Of a stretch of DNA of 64,000 nt, positions 9,084-18,163 are shown piece after piece (the stretch's first letter is position 1; every line of letters starts with the position of its first letter). Source of the DNA: an uncultured Bacteroidota bacterium (GTDB lineage: Bacteria > Bacteroidota > Bacteroidia > Bacteroidales > WCHB1-69); NCBI GenBank assembly GCA_902786595.1, contig CADADB010000004.1:62001-126000 (forward strand), in the 5' to 3' direction. The notes below the pieces were generated by a model. The model did no database searches. It saw nothing but the letters and a program-made list of their open reading frames with translations, and had not been told where the DNA came from. The position numbers and the translations under genes are program-made.

Positions 9084-9111
9084 GTAGAGGCGAATAATCA
9101 TTCGCCCCTAC
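9084..9111. repeat. Palindromic element, family GTAGAGACG...CGTCTCTAC (copy 1, variant)
   Basis: Arms GTAGAGGCGAAT and ATTCGCCCCTAC pair over 12 bases with one mismatch around a 4-base centre. It starts 4 bases after the lpxD stop. Shared outer arms link it to copies at 29808, 29888, 44959 and 47751. The rest of the gap to gyrA (9112-9350) is AT-rich and shows no gene. Confidence 0.8.
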
Positions 9112-9350
9112 GGAAAGGGCACAATCCGACCACTGCCGTGCCGGAACGCCCAAATAAAAGAATAAAAGCCAAATTTCCCTTACAACGCGTTTTAACGCCC
9201 TTTTTTCGCGTTTTTCTTGTTTTTTATTGTTAATAAATTGTGATAGATTTCCGCCCAAGAAATCGAAAAAAAGTGTATTTTAGTGCTTTATTGTTAAAAA
9301 GCATAAGTTTTTCATTTTAAGATAGTTAGAGATTTAATAGACGACAAGAA

Positions 9351-11909
9351 ATGGAAGAAAATGAAATTTTAGATGAGAAGATAGTTCCGTATAACATTGA
9401 AAACTTGATGAAGACGGCCTACATCGACTATTCGATGTCCGTCATCGTATCCCGCGCCCTGCCCGATGTGCGCGATGGTCTGAAGCCCGTGCAGCGCCGC
9501 ATCATCTACGCCATGTGGGACATGAACATCACCGAAAGCGGTCCTTATCGTAAGTGCGCCCGTATCGTCGGTGAGGTGCTGGGTAAGTACCATCCGCACG
9601 GCGACACCGCTGTGTATGACGCTCTGGTGCGTATGGCCCAACCTTGGACCCTCCGTTACCCCTTCGTCGATGGACAGGGTAACTTCGGTTCGGTCGATGG
9701 CGACAGCCCCGCTGCCATGCGTTACACCGAAGCCCGCCTCCGCCGCTCATCCGAGGAGATGGTGGCTGACATTGAGAAAGATACGGTTGACATGGTGCTC
9801 AACTTTGACGATTCCATTCCGGAACCCACCGTGTTACCCGCCAAAATACCCAACCTGCTTGTAAACGGCTCCTCCGGCATCGCCGTCGGTATGGCCACCA
9901 ACATGGCGCCCCACAACCTCAGCGAGGTGTGCGACGGCATCTGCGCCTACATCGACAACAACGACATCACCATCGAGGAACTGATGCACACCATCAAGGC
10001 CCCCGACTTTCCCTCCGGCTGTATCATCTACGGCTACAAGGGCGTTCAGGATGCCTTCCTTACCGGCCGCGGCCGCATTGTGATGCGCGGTCATGCCGAG
10101 ATTGAGACCGAAAAGAACCACAACTGCATTGTGGTGACTACCCTGCCCTACATGACCAATCCCTCCGACATGATCAGCCACACCGTGGAACTCGTCAAGG
10201 AGGGCAAGATCGCCGGTATCACCGATGTGCAGAACCTCACCAACAAGCGCAACGGCACCCGCATCGTCTATGAACTCAAGAAAGATGTAGTGCCCGAAGT
10301 CGTGCTCAACAAGCTCTATCAAATGACCGCCCTGCAATCCTCCTTCAGCGTCAACAACGTCGCGCTGGTCAACGGCCGCCCGATGACGCTGAACCTCAAG
10401 GATATGATTGTGGAGTACGTGAAACACCGTCACGATGTGGTGATCCGCCGCACCCAATATGACCTCAAGAAGGCCCAGGAGCGCGCCCACATCCTTGAAG
10501 GTTTCCTCAAAGCCCTCGACATCATCGACGAGATCATCGCCCTCATCCGCGCATCGCAAACCGTGCAAGAGGCGCAGCAGGGTTTGATGACCAATTGGGA
10601 TTTCTCTGAGATCCAGGCGAAAGCGATCGTGGAGATGCGTCTGCGCCAACTCACCGGCATGGAGCGCCAGAAATTGCAGGACGAATACGACGAGCTGATG
10701 AAGCTCATCGCGCACTTGCAGGATGTGCTCGCCGACGTGAACCTCCGCATGGGCATCATCAAAGACGAACTGCAGGACATCAAGAAGCGTTTCGGCGACG
10801 AGCGCCGCTCGCCCATCGAATACAGCTCCTCCGAATTCCGCGTAGAGGATACCATCGCCGACGAGGAGGTGGTGATCACCATTTCGCACTTGGGCTACAT
10901 CAAGCGTACGCCGCTGGCCGAATACAAGGTGCAGAACCGCGGCGGAAAGGGTTCCCGCGGCAGCAGCTCCCGCGACGAGGACTTCATCGAACACCTCTAT
11001 ATGGCCACCAACCACAACTACCTGCTCTTCTTCACAGAGAAAGGCAAGTGCTTCTGGATGAGAGTGTTCGAGATTCCGGAAGGCATGAAGACCTCCAAAG
11101 GTCGCGCCATCCAGAACCTGCTCCAGATCGAGGAAGGCGACAAAATCACTTCCATCATCAACCTCAAGAGCATCGATGACCCTGATTTCATCAACAATCA
11201 CTATATCATATTGTGCACCGAGAAGGGTATCATCAAGAAAACCTCCATTGAAGCTTACTCACGTCCGCGCAAGAAAGGCATCATCGCCATCAACGTTCGC
11301 GAAGGCGACCGCTTGTTAGCCGCCCGTTTCACCGACGGCAACAGCGACATCATGATGGCCCTCCACTCCGGCCGCGCCATCCGCTTCCACGAGAACGAGG
11401 AGTTGCGGTCCATAGGCCGAACTGCTGCCGGCGTGCGCGGTATCAGCTTGGAAGACGAAAATGACCGCGTGATCGGTATGTTAGCCATTGACAACGATCG
11501 CAGTAACGTATTGATTGTTTCTGAAAACGGTTACGGAAAACGTTCTCTGTTGGAGGATTACAGAATCACACACCGTGGCGGCAAGGGCGTCAGCACCATC
11601 AAGATTACCGAACGCACCGGCAAACTTATCGCTATCAAGGCAGTGACCGACGACGATGACTTGATGATCATCAACCGTTCAGGTATCGCCATCCGTCTGC
11701 ACGTGGACCAGCTGCGCATCTTGGGACGTAACACCCAAGGTGTCAGACTGATAGATCTTCGTGGCAAGGACAATATAGCCGCTGTTTGCGAGGTGCCGCG
11801 ACAGGAGGACGAGGAAGAGTTTGACGAAAATGGCGAAATGACCGAAAACACCGAGAATCCCGAAAACACTTCCTTAAACGAGACCGAACAACCCGAGTCT
11901 GAAGCGTAA
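9351..11909 (+). CDS. gyrA: DNA gyrase subunit A
   Basis: An 852-residue breakage-reunion subunit of gyrase, which introduces negative supercoils with GyrB. The active tyrosine is residue 125 in [10 protein letters not shown]. The quinolone region reads [12 protein letters not shown], with Thr at the place of E. coli Ser83 and Asp kept at the Asp87 place. The C-terminal beta-pinwheel domain begins near residue 500 and contains a GyrA-box-like QNRGGKG, which favours gyrase over topoisomerase IV. A second RGGKG blade motif lies near residue 740. The tail after residue 815 is acidic. A TPR gene follows after 17 bases and probably shares the transcript. Confidence 0.96.
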   Translation: MEENEILDEKIVPYNIENLMKTAYIDYSMSVIVSRALPDVRDGLKPVQRRIIYAMWDMNITESGPYRKCARIVGEVLGKYHPHGDTAVYDALVRMAQPWTLRYPFVDGQGNFGSVDGDSPAAMRYTEARLRRSSEEMVADIEKDTVDMVLNFDDSIPEPTVLPAKIPNLLVNGSSGIAVGMATNMAPHNLSEVCDGICAYIDNNDITIEELMHTIKAPDFPSGCIIYGYKGVQDAFLTGRGRIVMRGHAEIETEKNHNCIVVTTLPYMTNPSDMISHTVELVKEGKIAGITDVQNLTNKRNGTRIVYELKKDVVPEVVLNKLYQMTALQSSFSVNNVALVNGRPMTLNLKDMIVEYVKHRHDVVIRRTQYDLKKAQERAHILEGFLKALDIIDEIIALIRASQTVQEAQQGLMTNWDFSEIQAKAIVEMRLRQLTGMERQKLQDEYDELMKLIAHLQDVLADVNLRMGIIKDELQDIKKRFGDERRSPIEYSSSEFRVEDTIADEEVVITISHLGYIKRTPLAEYKVQNRGGKGSRGSSSRDEDFIEHLYMATNHNYLLFFTEKGKCFWMRVFEIPEGMKTSKGRAIQNLLQIEEGDKITSIINLKSIDDPDFINNHYIILCTEKGIIKKTSIEAYSRPRKKGIIAINVREGDRLLAARFTDGNSDIMMALHSGRAIRFHENEELRSIGRTAAGVRGISLEDENDRVIGMLAIDNDRSNVLIVSENGYGKRSLLEDYRITHRGGKGVSTIKITERTGKLIAIKAVTDDDDLMIINRSGIAIRLHVDQLRILGRNTQGVRLIDLRGKDNIAAVCEVPRQEDEEEFDENGEMTENTENPENTSLNETEQPESEA

Positions 11910-11926
11910 ATTTAATATTTGGAACA

Positions 11927-13111
11927 ATGAAAAAGTACATTCTGTTAACCTTAAACCTCTTGATTCTGACGGCTTTGATTGCCCAAAAGCCCTCTTTGAC
12001 GAAGGCCTACAATTTCTTCTACGACAAAGACTACGACAAGGCCAAGGTTCAGATTGACCTGTGCACAGCTGACGAGAAGCTCTCCACAAAGGCGCAGACC
12101 TGGCTCTACAAGGGCAACATTGAGTTCTTACTTGCCAACCGCGAATATTCCGAAAAACAAAAGAACGAAAGCTATCAAATCCGCTATCCCAACGCCCCAC
12201 TTGAGGCATTCGACGCATTTGAAAAGGCCCTTTCCATCAACCCGAAAGTGGAAGCGTTAGACATGATGTCAGCGCAAGATGCGTTGAAGCAGCTTTATCC
12301 TTATCTGCTTGTATATGGCGTTGATCAGCTGATAGCCAAAGATTTCAACAATGCGAAAGCGACGCTCGCCAAGGGTATCAAGAGTTACGAAATGGACACA
12401 CCGCAATACCCGATGAATGGTGATCTCTACTACTATTACGCCTATGCGCTGGAAAGTCTCAATGAAACAGATGAAGCGGTAACATATTACCAGAAAGCTC
12501 TCAACGATGGTTCCCAAAACGCATATGTCTTCGCGAAACTGATTGACCACTACAAGGCCAAAAACGACCATCAGAATGTGGAGAAAACCCTGGCTACGGC
12601 CAAGCAGAAAAGTCCCAATGACATGAGCATCAGACTTTTGGAGATCGACTATGCCTATTGGAAAGGAGACAGCGTGAAAGCCAAGTCGTTACTTGATCAG
12701 ATTGATGTACATTCCTTAAAGACCGAGGATGAGATGGTAAACGTAGCCAATTTCTTCATCAAAGAGAAACGCTATGAGGCGGCCGACAAACTATTACGAC
12801 GTGCCAACGCACTCAGCCCCAACAACTTTGTCATCCTCTACAATTTGGGTGTTTGTACCTACAGCTTCTCTGAATATTACTTTAACCGTCAAAACCAGTT
12901 GGCCATCCAGCAAGGCGACAAATCCGATATAGATGCGGCCAAAAGCATGTCAGAGAAATATTTACAAGAGGCGGCCGACTATTTTGAGCAGGCCCGCAAG
13001 CTGCAACCTGATGATGTGAACTTGTTGAACACTCTGCGTGCTATTTACGTGCGCCAACAGTCACCCAAGGCCGATGAAATCGATTCAATTATTAAACAAT
13101 TAGAAAGATAG
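11927..13111 (+). CDS. Periplasmic tetratricopeptide-repeat protein
   Basis: A 394-residue protein with an N-terminal signal peptide (MKKYILLTLNLLILTALIAQ) and multiple TPR helix pairs over the rest, for example ALESLNETDEAVTYYQKALNDG and FEKALSINPKVEALD. TPRs hold protein partners; no enzymatic motif is seen. It directly follows gyrA, an arrangement that I know from other Bacteroidetes. It is clearly related to the next gene: both carry a YPNA...F.KAL..(N/D)PKVE block at the same position, so the two are a tandem duplication. The specific role is unknown. Confidence 0.85.
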   Translation: MKKYILLTLNLLILTALIAQKPSLTKAYNFFYDKDYDKAKVQIDLCTADEKLSTKAQTWLYKGNIEFLLANREYSEKQKNESYQIRYPNAPLEAFDAFEKALSINPKVEALDMMSAQDALKQLYPYLLVYGVDQLIAKDFNNAKATLAKGIKSYEMDTPQYPMNGDLYYYYAYALESLNETDEAVTYYQKALNDGSQNAYVFAKLIDHYKAKNDHQNVEKTLATAKQKSPNDMSIRLLEIDYAYWKGDSVKAKSLLDQIDVHSLKTEDEMVNVANFFIKEKRYEAADKLLRRANALSPNNFVILYNLGVCTYSFSEYYFNRQNQLAIQQGDKSDIDAAKSMSEKYLQEAADYFEQARKLQPDDVNLLNTLRAIYVRQQSPKADEIDSIIKQLER

Positions 13112-13147
13112 TTAGTCAAATCAATAAATCACTTAAAATTCGAGAAA

Positions 13148-14338
13148 ATGAAAAAATGGATGCTTGTTTTAGTTGCGCTCTTCGTGAGTGTCAGTGCTTT
13201 CTCACAGTCATGCCTGGATGATGTGTGGCAATGCTTGAGAAGCAATCAAACCCCTAAGGCAAAAAAATTCATGGAAGCATGCATGGCTTCCAACCCTGAT
13301 AATGCCGAAGTATGGCTTATGCAGGCGAACGTAAATGTCCACTTGTACCAATACGACTTAGAGAAAAAGCAAAAGGACCCGTCTGCAGCAGCACGCTATC
13401 CCAATGCTTTGGAGGATGCCTACAATGCTTTTGTGAAAGCTCTGGAGCTTGATCCCAAGGTTGAACCGAAAACGGGTATGTTGAGTGCTCAGGCAGGACA
13501 AAAGCTGCTGGCAGACCCCTTCAAGGACAAAGCCGAACAAGCCGAAGAGAAGGGAAAATTCGACGAAGCACTGAAATACTACGGAATTGCTGCCAAATGT
13601 TATGAATTGGGTGGTGTGAAAGTCAACGCCGCTATCATGTATTATCATACGGCTATTGTCTATCAGAAAATGAATGACAACTTGAATTGTGAAAAGATGC
13701 TTGAAAAGAGCATCGCCACTGCCCCGAACCTCACGCCTTCTTCCTACATTGAACTGTACTACCTCTACAAAGACCAGAAAGACACTGTGAAGTGCGGAAA
13801 CATCTTGACTAAGGCACAGAAAGTCTTTGGCGAAGCTCCTGAGAAAATGGTGGAGCTCTATGAGCCCTTGATGGACTACTATGCCATGACCGGCGACGAA
13901 GGCAAGTTGTTGGAAATCGTGGACAAATCTATCGCCACTGGCGAGCCCGCCATGATTCCTAACTGCGCCACCTATCTGACAAACGCCAAAGCTTACGCCA
14001 AAGCGGAGCAAATTTTGACCGAGGCCCTTGCCAAAACCCCCAACGACTTCAACCTGCTGAAGCAAATGGGCTACCGCTACGCCATGGAGTACTACGACAT
14101 CCAAGATCGTCGCCAAGCGGCCATGAACGCCCGCCAGTACGAGTTGGCTACCCAACTGTTCCAAAGCCCCGAGCGCAAGAACGCCATGGAGAAGGCACAC
14201 GAATGGTGCGAGAAGGCCTACCAAGTGAACTCCGACAACTTGGAGAACAACAGAATCCTTCGTGAAATGAAGGCGCTGCTCCAAATCCCCATCCCGCAAG
14301 AGCTGAACGACAAAATCAACGCACGTTTGAAGAATTAA
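13148..14338 (+). CDS. Tetratricopeptide-repeat protein, paralogue of the preceding gene
   Basis: A 396-residue protein with signal peptide MKKWMLVLVALFVSVSAFSQ and TPR units throughout (FDEALKYYGIAAKCYELGG, YAKAEQILTEALAKTPNDFN, and others). The block YPNALEDAYNAFVKALELDPKVE matches the upstream paralogue. It is likely exported to the periplasm as a scaffold or a stress-related factor; this is inference. It sits 36 bases after its paralogue and ends 26 bases before a strong terminator, so gyrA and the two TPR genes form one transcription unit. Confidence 0.85.
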   Translation: MKKWMLVLVALFVSVSAFSQSCLDDVWQCLRSNQTPKAKKFMEACMASNPDNAEVWLMQANVNVHLYQYDLEKKQKDPSAAARYPNALEDAYNAFVKALELDPKVEPKTGMLSAQAGQKLLADPFKDKAEQAEEKGKFDEALKYYGIAAKCYELGGVKVNAAIMYYHTAIVYQKMNDNLNCEKMLEKSIATAPNLTPSSYIELYYLYKDQKDTVKCGNILTKAQKVFGEAPEKMVELYEPLMDYYAMTGDEGKLLEIVDKSIATGEPAMIPNCATYLTNAKAYAKAEQILTEALAKTPNDFNLLKQMGYRYAMEYYDIQDRRQAAMNARQYELATQLFQSPERKNAMEKAHEWCEKAYQVNSDNLENNRILREMKALLQIPIPQELNDKINARLKN

Positions 14339-14363
14339 TAGCGAGAAACTACCATTAAACTAA

Positions 14364-14394
14364 ATCCCCACCTCAAAAGAGGTGGGGATTTTTG
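14364..14394 (+). terminator. Rho-independent terminator after the TPR genes
   Basis: An 11-bp perfect stem, ATCCCCACCTC (14364-14374) with GAGGTGGGGAT (14379-14389), has an AAAA loop and is followed by TTTT. Confidence 0.93.
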
Positions 14395-14429
14395 TATTTA
14401 TGAACAATCGTACAGCCATGCTGTAAGAC

Positions 14430-14981
14430 CTAAAAATCCGAATTAACTTCCAAGGCCTCCACCTTGGAATTCTTCCCGTCTATATAAGAAATAACAACTG
14501 GCGAGGTGCTGTGATAACTGCACTTGGAAAGGATAATCATATTGTACGCTTGTGTGAGCGTGTCTGTGTCGGTCTGCCATTTGGAGTAATCTGTAGTATA
14601 TTTTACATAGATAGGTTCATCCTTGATGTCATTGACTTCCTGGGCATATTCACCATACTTTCCGGACAATCTTCCCTGCAGGTCAGGATAGGTGAATTGG
14701 GTACTCATATTGAAGAACACATCCACCTTATAGACTAAGTGGGTTTTAGCAGCAGACCGCACTTCCAGTTTCACGCGCTCGCCCGCGAAGGTGCCTTTCA
14801 TCACTGTATAGTTGGGTTTCGTATGGTTCACATCCTCCACGAAACCCTTACCTTTTAATTTAGAGACGAAGGTGGACATCGTACTGTTCATGCCAATGCC
14901 GAGAAATTTCATCGGTTGTGTTTGCGCGCTGCCAAGCATCATCGAGAAGCAAAACAATCCAAATATCAATATCTTTTTCAT
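14430..14981 (-). CDS. Exported hypothetical protein
   Basis: A 183-residue protein with a clear signal peptide (MKKILIFGLFCFSMMLGSAQ). The start at 14981 is preferred over an upstream ATG at 15041 because the promoter-like element TACCTTTG (minus strand, about 15010-15020) lies between them. The mature part has MKFLGIGMNSTMSTFVSKLKGKGF near its N-terminus, a pattern I know from small Bacteroides/Prevotella exported proteins of unknown function. I see no catalytic motif. It is convergent with the gyrA-TPR operon across the terminator at 14364. Confidence 0.7.
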   Translation of the reverse strand: MKKILIFGLFCFSMMLGSAQTQPMKFLGIGMNSTMSTFVSKLKGKGFVEDVNHTKPNYTVMKGTFAGERVKLEVRSAAKTHLVYKVDVFFNMSTQFTYPDLQGRLSGKYGEYAQEVNDIKDEPIYVKYTTDYSKWQTDTDTLTQAYNMIILSKCSYHSTSPVVISYIDGKNSKVEALEVNSDF

Positions 14982-15144
14982 ACTAAGAGTCTGATTTAAT
15001 TTGCAGGTGCAAAGGTACATAAAATTTTGATACTCCTTCATTCAGAAATCCCAAAAGATTGCTGTTTGACAAAATAGAGGAAAACAATCACCGTGTCCTT
15101 CATCTCGAATTTTATTCTCGGAGATTCATACTGTTTTCAGCAAA

Positions 15145-15345
15145 TCATCTCAGCTGTACCCGTACCTCACGCCCCTCTGACAGCACAAACACTGCAATCT
15201 GTCCATTTTCGATGCCGAAGCGGATGGCGGAGAATGTACGCCCAAATGCTGTCCGAAACGGTTTTGACACTGCCACCCGCCAACATGCCGCCGCTGTAGC
15301 AGGAGGTCAGGAGCAGGGCGCACGACAGGAACTCCTATTCACAAT
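15145..15345 (-). pseudogene. Decayed small lipoprotein gene (no start, one frameshift)
   Basis: Reading the minus strand from about 15335, one frame gives a lipobox-like LLLTSCYSGGMLAGGSVKTV and continues to SIWAYIL. Then a different frame carries the coding-like stretch AIRFGIENGQIAVFVLSEGR and EVRVQLR, and stops at 15145-15147. Together the two look like a small lipoprotein broken by a single-base change. No ATG stands in front of the lipobox part. Otherwise the 307-base gap 15042-15348 holds only the promoter side of the gene at 14981. This call rests on my reading of codons, not on a match. Confidence 0.35.
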
Positions 15346-15348
15346 TCA

Positions 15349-15651
15349 CTATTCACCAATCACTTCCAGATAGAAGCTCACCGGCCTGAAGCCGTCGTTG
15401 CAGCTGATCATGGCGGAGTTCGGGTTCTTCATCCAGCCGTCGTAGAAGTTGCCACGGCCGGCGGCCAGTTCCTGCACGAACCACCGCATCGACTCCCAGG
15501 CGCTGTCGCACATCCCCTCGGGCTGCGCGCCATCGACCGAAATCCATGTCTGTCCCTCCTGCACGTCACACGCGTGCTCGATGGGGTTCTCGAACCGCGC
15601 CTGCAAATCGCGGTAATCCGCCTTCCGTATGGCTGTGATTTTGATGTTCAT
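15349..15651 (-). CDS. TIGR04076-family protein
   Basis: A 100-residue cytoplasmic protein. The pattern MNIKITAIRKADYRDLQ, EHACDVQEGQTWI, PEGMCDSAWESM and then MISCNDGFRPVSFYLEVI matches the TIGR04076 family, which has conserved cysteines and a C-terminal CxDGxRPV(S/V)F. The function of the family is not known. The two conserved cysteines suggest metal or redox chemistry, which is inference. It sits alone between a decayed gene and a TonB gene on the other strand. Confidence 0.7.
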   Translation of the reverse strand: MNIKITAIRKADYRDLQARFENPIEHACDVQEGQTWISVDGAQPEGMCDSAWESMRWFVQELAAGRGNFYDGWMKNPNSAMISCNDGFRPVSFYLEVIGE

Positions 15652-15783
15652 TTTTGCGTTTATTCAGATCGCAAAGATATAAAATTATTCCCGCAGAACT
15701 CGCTAATCACCGCAGATATTTTTAGGTGAAAAATTACACCTTAGAAAGTATACTAAACAATCAACTCTTTCGTTTCAAAAAAA

Positions 15784-15794
15784 GTATCTTTGCA
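15784..15794 (+). promoter_or_regulatory. -7 box (TATCTTTGCA) of the TonB-domain gene
   Basis: TATCTTTG followed by CA lies about 31 bases before the ATG at 15825. The leader between them is the heptamer array 15801-15824. Confidence 0.7.
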
Positions 15795-15800
15795 CCCGAT

Positions 15801-15824
15801 ATTCATCATTCTACATTCTACATT
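15801..15824. repeat. Short ATTCTAC heptamer array in a 5' leader
   Basis: About three and a half copies (ATTCATC, ATTCTAC, ATTCTAC, ATT) lie directly before the ATG. The word is the same as at 1892-1978, 14 kb away. Confidence 0.75.
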
Positions 15825-16688
15825 ATGAAAAAGGGCAAACGAACCTGTGAAATCCTGAAAGATGTGCGGCGGAAGATCGCACAAGAGAATGACATCCCGT
15901 TGGTGGAGCGCGAATGCACCCACGAGGGCGACTGTCGCGGTACGTGTCCCTACTGCGAGGCCGAGGTGCGATACTTGGAACGGGAGCTGCAACGCCGCAA
16001 GTGTTTAGGCAAGGCCGTCGCAGTGGCGGGCATTGCCGTTTCCTCCATGATGATGGGTGCGTGCCACAATCCGAAGGCGCCCGCGCCGGCCGCTAACAAC
16101 GAACCCGAGCCCGCCGTGGAGGCCAGCACCCAACAAGTTCCGGAAGCGACAGATGGACAAGAAGTTCCACCGCCTCCCGGACAATCCGATCCGTATGTGG
16201 CGGACGGTATCATAGAAGAAGTGGGAGAAATACCAGACATCCCAGAAAACTCGTCCGAGCCCTCCCCGAACCGCTGCACACAAATACCTTCACAGCTGGC
16301 TGATCCAGATGATTGGGAGACTACCGAGGGGATAGTGGTAGGTGACGTCGAAGACGATGTTTCTTACGATGAGCCGCCGATAATGGGTCTTATGGAGGAG
16401 ATGCCCGAATTCCCTGGAGGAATAGATTCCTTGCAATCCTTTTTGGTAAGGGAGATTCAATATCCTCAGGTGGCGAAGGATAATGGCATCACAGGCACGG
16501 TCTTGATTGAGTTCGTGGTGGAGAAGGACGGGCGTGTGACCAACGCCAAGGTGAAAGTCCCTCTCTTCCCCGAATGCGATAAGGAGGCATGTCGTGCCGT
16601 CATGTCAATGCCGAAATGGAAGCCAGGAAAAAACATGGGAAAACCGGTGCAATGCTATTACCAGGTGCCAGTATCGTTCCGACTTTAA
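15825..16688 (+). CDS. TonB C-terminal-domain protein with N-terminal cysteine motif
   Basis: A 287-residue protein. Residues about 20-50 have a cysteine-rich motif (CTHEGDCRGTCPYCEAEVRYL) that I know from several Bacteroides/Prevotella TonB-family proteins and that probably binds metal. Then comes a membrane segment (VAVAGIAVSSMMMG), a proline- and glutamate-rich linker (residues 85-180), and a TonB C-terminal domain (MPEFPGGIDSLQSFLVREIQYPQVAKDNGITGTVLIEFVVEKDGRV split over residues 190-235). TonB domains couple inner-membrane energy to outer-membrane receptors. The start at 15825 is preferred over 15726, which would place the promoter inside the gene. The receptor partner is unknown. Confidence 0.85.
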   Translation: MKKGKRTCEILKDVRRKIAQENDIPLVERECTHEGDCRGTCPYCEAEVRYLERELQRRKCLGKAVAVAGIAVSSMMMGACHNPKAPAPAANNEPEPAVEASTQQVPEATDGQEVPPPPGQSDPYVADGIIEEVGEIPDIPENSSEPSPNRCTQIPSQLADPDDWETTEGIVVGDVEDDVSYDEPPIMGLMEEMPEFPGGIDSLQSFLVREIQYPQVAKDNGITGTVLIEFVVEKDGRVTNAKVKVPLFPECDKEACRAVMSMPKWKPGKNMGKPVQCYYQVPVSFRL

Positions 16689-16835
16689 TCTCCGCGTATT
16701 TCTCGTATCTTCAGGAAAAAACATTCCCTTCCCCATTTCTTTTTTACTTAATTAGAATTTGCAAAGATACAATTCTCGCAGATATTATTTTAAGGTAAAG
16801 AAAGTTGCCAGTCTTAGCTATTTCCGAAATTTTTG

Positions 16836-16843
16836 TATTTTTG
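16836..16843 (+). promoter_or_regulatory. -7 box (TATTTTTG) before the 16867 gene
   Basis: TATTTTTG followed by CA lies 24 bases before the GTG start at 16867 and fits TAnnTTTG. Confidence 0.65.
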
Positions 16844-16866
16844 CACTCTAAAAATTTAAACTTGAC

Positions 16867-17163
16867 GTGAAGGCAAAAAAGTACAAATCCAAAGAAAAGT
16901 CTCTACCCAAAGCGGAAGAGCCCGTTGTCACTTACGGTCCAACGGCTGCCAATAGTAACGACACTATCATTCCCAATCTGTCATCTGAATCCTTGGGCGA
17001 CAAGCCGGAAGGGTTTGACGCCTGTTATGCCAAATTGAAAGCGGAAGCCGATGAGAAGTTCGGCAACAAGGAGCTTATGACAGTGGAAGAGTATTTCGGG
17101 AAACTTTGGTACATCGTGGAGGGGTTCTATAAAGGTATCCCTTCGAAACTGATAACGAAATAG
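16867..17163 (+). CDS. Hypothetical protein, 98 residues, GTG start
   Basis: A small soluble protein with a lysine-rich N-terminus (MKAKKYKSKEKSLPKAEEP) and an acidic, aromatic C-terminal half (TVEEYFGKLWYIVEGFY). I do not recognise a family. It has its own -7 box 24 bases upstream and ends about 50 bases before the toxin-like triad, which has a separate promoter. It may be an accessory or regulator of that module; this is only a guess from position. No export signal is seen. Confidence 0.55.
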   Translation: MKAKKYKSKEKSLPKAEEPVVTYGPTAANSNDTIIPNLSSESLGDKPEGFDACYAKLKAEADEKFGNKELMTVEEYFGKLWYIVEGFYKGIPSKLITK

Positions 17164-17182
17164 CTTATGCTTAAAAAAAATG

Positions 17183-17190
17183 TATTTTTG
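17183..17190 (+). promoter_or_regulatory. -7 box (TATTTTTG) of the DUF3791/DUF3990 operon
   Basis: TATTTTTG followed by CGGC lies 22 bases before the ATG at 17212. Confidence 0.7.
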
Positions 17191-17211
17191 CGGCATAAAC
17201 AGACAAACGCT

Positions 17212-17436
17212 ATGTCAAAACGCACAAGAGACAAGATAGAATACATGGTGATAATGGTGAGCATGTTCGCCAGCCATTTCCATTTGTCAGAAGTGGAGGC
17301 TTATCGCTATATCAATCAGTATCAGGGCATTGAGCTGATGGACGAATTCTATGACGTGATGCATACACAGTCGTTCCCCGACATGGTGGACAGCTTGGCA
17401 AAATATTGTGCGAGAAACGGAGGGTATTTGGCATGA
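17212..17436 (+). CDS. DUF3791-family protein (putative antitoxin)
   Basis: A 74-residue protein. The DUF3791 pattern is visible: a helical start, FASHFHLSEVEAYRYINQYQGIELMDEFYDVMHTQSF, then a short helical end. DUF3791 proteins are usually found directly before DUF3990 genes, as here. The stop overlaps the next start by four bases (ATGA, 17433-17436), so translation is probably coupled. The start at 17212 is chosen because 17167 would lie upstream of the -7 box. An antitoxin role is inferred from size, order and coupling. Confidence 0.75.
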   Translation: MSKRTRDKIEYMVIMVSMFASHFHLSEVEAYRYINQYQGIELMDEFYDVMHTQSFPDMVDSLAKYCARNGGYLA

Positions 17437-17909
17437 TACTGTATCACGGCAGCAACGTTGAAATAGTTGAGATTGACTTGCAAAAGTCAAGGCCCAACAA
17501 GGATTTCGGACGAGGTTTCTACTTGTCCGCCGACCATGATCAGGCTTTGCGAATGGCTCAGTTCAAAACCAAAATTGAAGGCGGAAGCCCTTTTGTGACG
17601 GAATATGAATTCGATGATACTTTGTTGACAAATGGTGACCTTAAAGTCAAAACCTTTGATGCATACACCGAAGAATGGGCGCAGTTTATCTTCTTGAACC
17701 GGAACAATCGTGAAGCCGACCAGCAACACGATTTTGACATCATTTACGGTCCAATTGCCAACGACTATGTAGGCGTGCAAATGGCCAAATATGAAGAAGG
17801 AGACATCACACTGGCAGAACTTCTTGAAAATTTGAAATACATGAAAGGGATTACCTTTCAGTATTTTTTCGGCACAGAGAGTGCCATTTCAAAACTTCGT
17901 AAATTATGA
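17433..17909 (+). CDS. DUF3990-family protein (putative ADP-ribosyltransferase-fold toxin)
   Basis: A 158-residue protein. It opens with ILYHGSNVEIVEI and KDFGRGFYLSADHDQAL, the conserved DUF3990 signature. YHGS followed by GxGFYLS resembles the NAD-binding H and Y motifs of ADP-ribosyltransferases, and I recall the family being placed with that fold. The last part, DIIYGPIANDYVGVQMAKYEEGD, is also conserved. It overlaps both neighbours by four bases (ATGA at each end), so three genes are translated as a unit. The substrate and the toxicity are unknown here. Confidence 0.75.
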   Translation: MILYHGSNVEIVEIDLQKSRPNKDFGRGFYLSADHDQALRMAQFKTKIEGGSPFVTEYEFDDTLLTNGDLKVKTFDAYTEEWAQFIFLNRNNREADQQHDFDIIYGPIANDYVGVQMAKYEEGDITLAELLENLKYMKGITFQYFFGTESAISKLRKL

Positions 17910-18145
17910 TGAATGTCAGTCCGCGTGAATTTAAGTATATGAAGGAGCACATCACCAAGCGCCTCATTTCCATGCTGATGGAACGGGAAAAGGTTTCTTT
18001 GCGCGAGGCGTTCGACATCGTGTATAATTCCGACACCTTCGCCAAACTCTCCGATCCCGAAACAGGGCTTTATTTCCAAAGTCCGGGTTATGTTTATTCT
18101 TATTTGGAATCTGAAATACCCAAAGAGAAGGCACGGCCAATCTAA
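17906..18145 (+). CDS. Small third component of the DUF3791/DUF3990 operon
   Basis: A 79-residue protein, helical at first (REFKYMKEHITKRLISMLMEREKVSLREAFDIVYNSDTF split at the middle), then a conserved-looking DPETGLYFQSPGYVYSYLESE. I recall similar small proteins as the last gene of DUF3990 operons but know no function. The ATGATG start overlaps the toxin-like gene stop, so either Met is possible. It may be a second antitoxin or a target adaptor; this is inference. Confidence 0.65.
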   Translation: MMNVSPREFKYMKEHITKRLISMLMEREKVSLREAFDIVYNSDTFAKLSDPETGLYFQSPGYVYSYLESEIPKEKARPI

Positions 18146-18163
18146 TTGAATACCCTGTGACAA

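Noticed and set aside
9834-11201. Long open frame of 455 codons on the minus strand inside gyrA
   Set aside because: It is antisense to a certain gene; the GC-rich third positions of gyrA keep the opposite frame open. No family pattern in its translation.
15059-15373. Possible plus-strand gene of 104 codons
   Set aside because: Basic, Ser/Arg-rich translation without pattern; the minus strand makes better sense as a decayed lipoprotein gene.
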